From Kordiimonadales bacterium (GTDB taxonomy: Bacteria > Pseudomonadota > Alphaproteobacteria > Sphingomonadales > Kordiimonadaceae), in NCBI GenBank assembly GCA_002401685.1, contig NVTU01000001.1, positions 34,672-98,671 on the forward strand: a stretch of 64,000 nt of DNA. Reading direction: 5' to 3'. Shown here piece after piece: positions 58,468-64,000 of this stretch. The notes below the pieces were generated by a model, which saw only the letters and a program-made list of their open reading frames with translations, made no database searches and was not told the origin of the DNA. The position numbers and the translations under genes were made by a program. Positions within the stretch are counted from its first letter, which is position 1; each line of letters starts with the position of its first letter.

Positions 58468-58472
58468 CATTT

Positions 58473-59783
58473 ATGTCTCAAATGCTTTACAGTAAGGCCT
58501 TGCAATTTTATCAAAGTAAGAACTTGGTGGCCGCGAAGAATAGCTGCTGGAAAATAAAAAGCGCATCGGATTGTTTTGGCAAGGCCGCTTTTCTGCTGGG
58601 CTGTATCGCGAAGGATGAAAAGCGCTGGGATCTCGCAGCAAGCCAATTCAAAAAGTCGCTATCCGTCAACCAAAGTGACTTCCTTAGCTATGTGAATTTG
58701 AGCGAAGTCCATCAAAACCAAAGCCAATTTGACCTGGCACTGGAAGCTTCAGAAACGTCCCTACCCCTTGCAGATGCCCCGGACGCCCACGCACATTGCC
58801 TGCGCCAATTGGCAAAAATTCAATTGGAGCTAGCACGGCATGAAGAAGCGCTGTGTACCTTAAAAAAGGCGATTGCCCTCAAACCCAATTCTGCTGCTTC
58901 CCATTATATTTTTGGTTATGTCCTGCTTCAAACGCATAAGGCCAGTGCCGCGATCACGTCACTTCGGAAAGCAATAGAGCTCGGACTGGCCTCGGGGACC
59001 GTTTTTCGGGATCTCGGACGCGCCTACATTCTGGAAAACATGCAAACAGAGGCCATTGCAGCGCTGGAAAAATCGATCGAATTGGACGGGCCCGATGACA
59101 GTGCCGTGCATATGATCAATGCGCTTCGCGGTCAACACACGGAAGTAGCACCTGACATCTATATCGAGAGGTTATTTGATGATCTCGCGGGCAATTTTGA
59201 AAAACAGCTGATCACTGATTTAGAATATGATATTCCGACCAAAATAGTGACGCTGCTTCAAGAGGAATCATACCTACAGGGCTCTAAGTCTCATATACTC
59301 GACCTTGGATGTGGTACCGGTTTAGTTGGCCAAGCCATGGCACCATACAGCGCAAGTATTGTTGGGGTCGATTTGTCTCAGAAAATGCTGAATATGGCGC
59401 GCGATAAAGGCACCTATTCCAAGTTATCCAAGAACAATATTCTCGATGAATTGTGTACAATTGATATGACAGCTTTTGATTACATCATTGCTGCAGACGT
59501 GCTCATCTATATGGGGGCTTTGGTGTCGTTGTTCGAAACCTTGAGCCAGACAAATCCGATCAAAAAAAGCTCAACCTTTATTTTCTCGGTGGAACTATCG
59601 AGCGCCAAAGAGTGCCAATTGCTTGCTTCAGGGCGATACGCCCACAGTGAACAATATATTGATAAGTTATGTGAAAAATATGGGTTCAGTATTGAAGTTC
59701 AAAACCACACAACAATAAGAACCGAGCGCGGCAAAGCCATTGACGGTGCTATTTATTTTATCCAACCGAAGCGGCCTTCTTAA
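58473..59783 (+). CDS. TPR-repeat SAM-dependent methyltransferase
   Basis: TPR units (DFLSYVNLSEVHQNQSQFDLALEASETSLPL, SAASHYIFGYVLLQTHKASAAITSLRKAIEL) and HILDLGCGTGLVGQAMAPYSASIVGVDLSQKML. Start 58455 or 58473. Confidence 0.85.
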   Translation: MSQMLYSKALQFYQSKNLVAAKNSCWKIKSASDCFGKAAFLLGCIAKDEKRWDLAASQFKKSLSVNQSDFLSYVNLSEVHQNQSQFDLALEASETSLPLADAPDAHAHCLRQLAKIQLELARHEEALCTLKKAIALKPNSAASHYIFGYVLLQTHKASAAITSLRKAIELGLASGTVFRDLGRAYILENMQTEAIAALEKSIELDGPDDSAVHMINALRGQHTEVAPDIYIERLFDDLAGNFEKQLITDLEYDIPTKIVTLLQEESYLQGSKSHILDLGCGTGLVGQAMAPYSASIVGVDLSQKMLNMARDKGTYSKLSKNNILDELCTIDMTAFDYIIAADVLIYMGALVSLFETLSQTNPIKKSSTFIFSVELSSAKECQLLASGRYAHSEQYIDKLCEKYGFSIEVQNHTTIRTERGKAIDGAIYFIQPKRPS

Positions 59784-59808
59784 CCGGCGCCCCAATATAA
59801 TAATGTCT

Positions 59809-59968
59809 GGTTTTGGCGAGAAGCGGAAGCCAACCGTAGTTGTCTGGATGTCCGGTCACAGGCAAAATGCAGACAGTCAAAAATAGAGAGGTATCTCGTT
59901 AATTATGAGATTCCACACTCTGCACGTCACTAATGCTCAATTTGCGTCACTAATAGTGAAAACCTACA
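59809..59968. repeat. 160-bp direct repeat, copy 2 (internal right-type end within E2)
   Basis: Ungapped hand alignment to 55574-55733; ends GCGTCACTAATAGTGAAAACCTACA. Confidence 0.75.
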
Positions 59969-60031
59969 CCTGTCACTTTGGGGAGTGCGTCACTAATTAG
60001 AATTTTTCGTCACTAATAGTGAATTCCTACA

Positions 60032-60036
60032 AAAGG
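60032..60036. repeat. 5-bp target-site duplication AAAGG, right copy
   Basis: Directly follows CCTACA; identical to 57956-57960. Confidence 0.55.
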
Positions 60037-60038
60037 CG

Positions 60039-60115
60039 TGGTGGGCCCGGAGGGACTCGAACCCCCGGCCAGACCGTTATGAGCGGTCTGCTCTAACCAA
60101 CTGAGCTACAGGCCC
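60039..60115 (-). tRNA. tRNA with CAT anticodon (Met or Ile2)
   Basis: GGGCCTGTAGCTCAGTTGGTTAGAGCAGACCGCTCATAACGGTCTGGCCGGGGGTTCGAGTCCCTCCGGGCCCACCA folds as a cloverleaf with encoded CCA. Confidence 0.93.
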
Positions 60116-60219
60116 TTACCACGGGCGCTTACCTAGCAACTCTTCTGCTGCCTAGCAAAGCTTTTCTTCTAAATCTTATGGGATTTCTCAAAGGGCTCGT
60201 AAAAACTCAACCTTTGAGC

Positions 60220-60450
60220 CTAAAGCGCGTCGATCTCATCCTTGAGCCGCGCGCCTTTATCGGTGGCGATACGTTCCAACACTTGAATGCGCTCTTCCAG
60301 ACCTGCTATTTTTTCTTTTGCTTCCTTGTCTAGGGAGTGTGTGTGTGTTGCAGCTTCTTTCTGCCGCGTTTTAAGCCACGATTTTATCAGCCCGGTGCCA
60401 AACACAATCGCCACGATCACAATTATCATTGTTGCAGTTGTAGAACCCAT
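60220..60450 (-). CDS. PspB-like small membrane protein
   Basis: N-terminal TM followed by coiled coil LEERIQVLERIATDKG typical of PspB-like proteins. Confidence 0.6.
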   Translation of the reverse strand: MGSTTATMIIVIVAIVFGTGLIKSWLKTRQKEAATHTHSLDKEAKEKIAGLEERIQVLERIATDKGARLKDEIDAL

Positions 60451-60732
60451 CTTATTTTCCTCGCAAAACGTTGGCCGTTAATATTATTATCACAACCGGT
60501 GAAGGCATGGGCTCTGCGGCCCTATTACCCTTAACCACTTGCGGGGAAAATCAGCGTCCCAGTGCCTGCGCACCGTCAGCATTTTACTGCCTCACACCAG
60601 ATTTCACAGCGAACACAACACTTCCCCTACTAAAGTTCATATAAGTATCATCACCAAAATTTGCAATGCACGGCGTTTACAACTAGCTATGATAACAATC
60701 AGAAAATGTCTGTATATTTGAGGGGAGACACT

Positions 60733-62178
60733 ATGCGCGTTCGTTTCTTAAGCGCTTCACTACTGGCTGTTGCTTTGGCTTTTCCGGCCCTATCCTATGA
60801 TGACGATGATAAGCCTTGTGCGCAGGGTACCTGCAAAAGCAGTTGGAGCGGCACTGGTGCTGCCGAGCAAAAACCTGCGACCGATTTGGGCAAAGACTAT
60901 AAAAGCTTCCTAAACGTAGCGCGGACAGAGCTGCTAACCGTGGCCTACGCCATCGAAGAAGCCAAGAAAAATGGCTTCAAGGAATGGAAAGCAGGCACCA
61001 AGATTAACCCGGGTGACCGCTACTATGATAACAACCGCGACCGCGCGCTTACCCTGATCATCGGCGGCCAGGACCCCGTGGCCAGTGGTGTTCGTTTTGT
61101 AGCCAGCCATATCGACAGCCCGCGGCTCGAGCTAAAAGGCCGCCCCAACTACGGCAAGGCAGGCTTTGGCTTGTTCCAAACCAATTACCACGGCGGCATC
61201 AAAACCTACCAGTGGACCAACCTGCCGCTTGCGCTTTTGGGCCGTGTTGACAAAAAAGACGGCACCACCGTTCAGATCAGCATTGGCCTGGACCCGTCCG
61301 ACCCAATTTTCATGATCCCAGACCTATCCCCGCATGTTGATCGACCTCAGCGGAACCGCAAGGCCCGCGAAGTGATCGCGTTCGAAGAACTAGACCCAAT
61401 CGTTGCTTCCGGCCCGCATGGCCCCGAGGGAAAAATTGACGCTAGCACTTGGGTTTTCCGCTACCTGAAGGCAAACTACGGCATTGAAGCTGCTGATCTG
61501 GTTTCAGCCGAACTTGCCCTTGTGCCTGCAACACCGCCGCGCGATATGGGTTTTGACCGCCGTCTAACGGCTGCTTACGGGCAGGACGATAGGCTTAGCG
61601 CTTTTGCCAGCATTCAGGCTGCAATGGCCCTGACAACCCCGCCAAAAACCACAATCATCCTTCTGGCTGACAATGAAGAAAGCGGCAACAATAACGTAAC
61701 GGGCGCTAGTTCCACGTACCTAGTCGACCTAACGGGTGAGCTGCTATACGCAGAAGTCGGCGACGCATACCGCCAGCCACTATTAACCCGTGCCCTGCGC
61801 GCCTCCAAGGCGCTCTCGATTGATGTAAACCCGGGTATCAACCCGATGAACCCTGGGGTATGGGAAGGCGGCAACGCACCTAAGCTTGGCTACGGCATCA
61901 ATATCAAGCTGTATGGTAAAGGCTTCAATGCCAACAGTGAGTTTATCGCCTGGACACGGGCTGCGCTCGACGATGCTGGTGTGCCGTGGCAAACAGCTAC
62001 CTATAAAGTGGCACGCGGTGGCGGTGGTACATTGGGCGGTGAGCTTTCACACTATAACATCGACACGATCGATTTTGGTGTGCCGGTACTCTCAATTCAC
62101 ACACCCTACGCTGTGAGCGACAAAATGGATGTTCTGGCACTGAAGAACGGCATCAAAGCCTTTATTGAAAAGAAATAA
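60733..62178 (+). CDS. M18 family aminopeptidase, exported
   Basis: ASHIDSPRLELKGRP, LLADNEESGNN, GGTLGGELSHYNIDTIDFGVPVLSIHTPYAVSDKMD; N-terminal signal peptide from ATG 60733. Confidence 0.85.
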   Translation: MRVRFLSASLLAVALAFPALSYDDDDKPCAQGTCKSSWSGTGAAEQKPATDLGKDYKSFLNVARTELLTVAYAIEEAKKNGFKEWKAGTKINPGDRYYDNNRDRALTLIIGGQDPVASGVRFVASHIDSPRLELKGRPNYGKAGFGLFQTNYHGGIKTYQWTNLPLALLGRVDKKDGTTVQISIGLDPSDPIFMIPDLSPHVDRPQRNRKAREVIAFEELDPIVASGPHGPEGKIDASTWVFRYLKANYGIEAADLVSAELALVPATPPRDMGFDRRLTAAYGQDDRLSAFASIQAAMALTTPPKTTIILLADNEESGNNNVTGASSTYLVDLTGELLYAEVGDAYRQPLLTRALRASKALSIDVNPGINPMNPGVWEGGNAPKLGYGINIKLYGKGFNANSEFIAWTRAALDDAGVPWQTATYKVARGGGGTLGGELSHYNIDTIDFGVPVLSIHTPYAVSDKMDVLALKNGIKAFIEKK

Positions 62179-62215
62179 GGCATAACCAACAAGACCAGCC
62201 TGCTTTCACTGCAAG

Positions 62216-62263
62216 GTAGGCTGGCACAGCACCGTAGGCTAGCACAGCACGCGAGGCTGGCAT
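62216..62263. repeat. Short imperfect 18-bp tandem repeat (GTAGGCTGGCACAGCACC)
   Basis: About 2.6 copies read directly after the M18 gene. Confidence 0.6.
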
Positions 62264-62363
62264 CACTTTTACAGCAATTGCCTGTTTCCACACAAAAATA
62301 CTGCATCGGGGTAGACTGAAAGCAAGGTTTCGGCCACCATTGGCAAAACAACAGGGAAGCCAC

Positions 62364-63764
62364 ATGGTGCTAATATTAAAAATGATTTGCGTAGCAGCTA
62401 GTTTGCTGGCCTTCACTGCCCCCATCAAAGCCCTGTCTTCAAGCGCCCTTCAAGCCGAGCCTATCATCGAAGTTCCTGTCAAAGTTCTTCTGAAAAATTT
62501 CTATTATCTTGATCCCGCTAGCGGCATGATGGTGCGCGGCGACTTCATGCTGATTGAGAACGGGATTATTTCCTCGGTTAACCTTTCACAGGGCCTCTGC
62601 GCTGGCTGCACGATAATTGATCTTGAAGGCGGATACCTGATCCCTGGCCTAATGGATTTACATCAGCATTTAAATGTGGGCGGCTTTGCCAAAAAAAGCA
62701 CCGAGCAACTGATTGGGCTGCTGCGCCGCAATTTCTATTGGGGGATTACCACTGTCTATAACCCCGGCATACAATTGCCGCTTCTGCGCGCAATACGAAA
62801 AGCCACAAGGCGGAATCCAGGCTGGTATCCTGAGGTTTATGCCGCAGGCCAAAGCATTGACACGCCAGGCGGTTGGAATGATCGCGGTGCCCCAAGCAAA
62901 CCTGTGGGCGCGACAGCCAGTGACCTACAGGAATTTAAAACGGTTGCCACCCGGCAGCTGGCCGCCAGTGCCGATTTCATCAATGTTTCATCAGATGATA
63001 TGAGCTGGCTGACCAGCACACCTATGGCTCAGTTTCCGCCTTTATTATTGCAGCAAGGTGTGGCTTTGATGCGCGCCAATAAACGCCGGTTGTTTGTGCA
63101 TGTGGCCCAGAAAAATGATGTGCAAGCCGCTTTAGCTGCAGGCGTAGACGCCGTTATCAGCGGTACGATTGACGGCTTGATCGACGACCCGGCTATCCGC
63201 TTTTTCACAGCCAAACAAACAGGCTACATCTCGACGCTCGCGCTTTACGAAACGATTGCTAACCCGCAGAAATCTGTCGCAGCGCAAAAGTATTTTGATC
63301 CCGACTTCGTCAATAGCAGGCATATATACAGCAATATGGGGTCAGACTTCATGGCCCAAAACTGGCGGGACTGGTGGGACCGGGCGGAAATATTATCAAG
63401 TAAAATACCAACCCTGCGCGGCAATACACTTGCCCTCATTAAAGCAGGTGCGCTAGTCGGCATTGGCACCGATGCAGGCACACCCAGCGTAATTTTTGGC
63501 GCGTCGCTAGCCTACGAGATGCAATTACACGAACAGCTAGGCCTTGCCCCCCTCGCCATCATCCAGATGGCAAGCCTGAACAACGCAAAAATATTGAAAA
63601 TCAGCCACCGTACAGGCTCAATCGCCCCAGGAAGAGAAGCCGATTTGGTTCTTCTTACCCAGAATCCGACCTCTGGCATAAAGGCTATCAACTCCCTTGT
63701 ATGGACAATGCAAAACGGCGAAATCACCTACCGACGCGAATTGACGGCCCCCGGAAGCAGATAG
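62364..63764 (+). CDS. Amidohydrolase (imidazolonepropionase-like), exported
   Basis: GLMDLHQHLNVGG (HxH), GIGTDAGTPSVIFG, ILKISHRTGSIAPGREADLVLLTQNP. Confidence 0.85.
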   Translation: MVLILKMICVAASLLAFTAPIKALSSSALQAEPIIEVPVKVLLKNFYYLDPASGMMVRGDFMLIENGIISSVNLSQGLCAGCTIIDLEGGYLIPGLMDLHQHLNVGGFAKKSTEQLIGLLRRNFYWGITTVYNPGIQLPLLRAIRKATRRNPGWYPEVYAAGQSIDTPGGWNDRGAPSKPVGATASDLQEFKTVATRQLAASADFINVSSDDMSWLTSTPMAQFPPLLLQQGVALMRANKRRLFVHVAQKNDVQAALAAGVDAVISGTIDGLIDDPAIRFFTAKQTGYISTLALYETIANPQKSVAAQKYFDPDFVNSRHIYSNMGSDFMAQNWRDWWDRAEILSSKIPTLRGNTLALIKAGALVGIGTDAGTPSVIFGASLAYEMQLHEQLGLAPLAIIQMASLNNAKILKISHRTGSIAPGREADLVLLTQNPTSGIKAINSLVWTMQNGEITYRRELTAPGSR

Positions 63765-63908
63765 CGCCCTATCTCGCCCTAGCGCGGCGAGGGTTAATTT
63801 ACCTACAATTTTACGCAACCCTTCAATTACAGCCCTTTTCGTGGCATACTGCTGCAGCAATTATGTCTGGGCGAAGGGGTTCGCCCTATTTTTGAGTGGT
63901 GCTGATCA

Positions 63909-64000
63909 ATGGTAAATTCAATCAATACAAATGCGGGCAGCTTGCTGGGTACTCGCAACTTGCAGGACGCAAACAAGTCTCTGGCTAATACACAGAACAG
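63909..64000 (+). CDS. Flagellin N-terminus, truncated by window edge
   Basis: Not in the ORF track. ATG 63909 reads MVNSINTNAGSLLGTRNLQDANKSLANTQN, matching the conserved flagellin N-terminal helix. Confidence 0.8.
   Translation, partial: MVNSINTNAGSLLGTRNLQDANKSLANTQN

Larger units (their letters stand above)
57961..60031 (+). mobile_element. Transposase-less mobile cassette 'E2' carrying TPR-methyltransferase
   Basis: Termini TGTAGGTTTTCA / TGTAGGAATTCA (inverted), multiple TTTCAC-N-TTAGTGA repeats at both ends, AAAGG duplication on both sides, abuts tRNA 3' end. Confidence 0.65.

Noticed and set aside
58473-59783. Methyltransferase as a restriction-modification or defence gene
   Set aside because: TPR plus class I SAM domain without target-recognition domain or nuclease partner; the sequence does not support a DNA-modification role.
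55440-60040. Chromosomal integron cassette array
   Set aside because: No attC R/L core sites (GTTRRRY) and no integrase. The boundaries are TGT...ACA ends with subterminal repeats and a 5-bp duplication, which fit DDE transposition.
55440-60115. tRNA-integrated tyrosine-integrase genomic island or prophage
   Set aside because: No integrase or phage genes, and no visible copy of the tRNA 3' end at the far side that would act as attL/attR.

Overview
This window looks like a dense chromosomal segment of a probable alphaproteobacterium (lineage inferred from gene content only). It holds about 42 supportable genes. In order: a FabH-like KAS III with a DrrA-type ABC exporter; an Ada / 2OG-Fe(II) oxygenase / AlkB alkylation-repair set; two tandem ~1,070-1,100 aa BNR/sortilin-type propeller proteins plus an FG-GAP protein; a second ABC exporter; a Pho locus (OprP-like porin, PhoR, PAS_5 protein, PhoB); a hybrid kinase with three CHASE3 domains; a MarR-linked operon with an RND-LolA-like fusion; a zinc metalloprotease; an HxlR/TetR-controlled oxidative catabolism cluster (two thiolases, DUF1295, carotenoid oxygenase, FAD oxidoreductase, DUF2855); an RND pump; and a MacB-like permease. 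An accessory zone lies at 55.4-60.04 kb, then a tRNA(CAT), an M18 peptidase, an amidohydrolase and a truncated flagellin gene. The strongest unusual signal is the accessory zone. It reads as a stacked array of transposase-less mobile cassettes lying directly against the 3' end of the tRNA. Each cassette has TGT...ACA ends and multiple ~20-bp subterminal 'TTTTCAC-N-TTAGTGA' repeats. The tRNA-proximal cassette (57961-60031) has an exact 5-bp flanking duplication (AAAGG). Cargo genes are a PLP decarboxylase and a TPR-methyltransferase, both next to a relic of an IS66 transposase 3' end. All calls come from reading the sequence and supplied translations; no database or alignment tool was used, and alignments are by hand.
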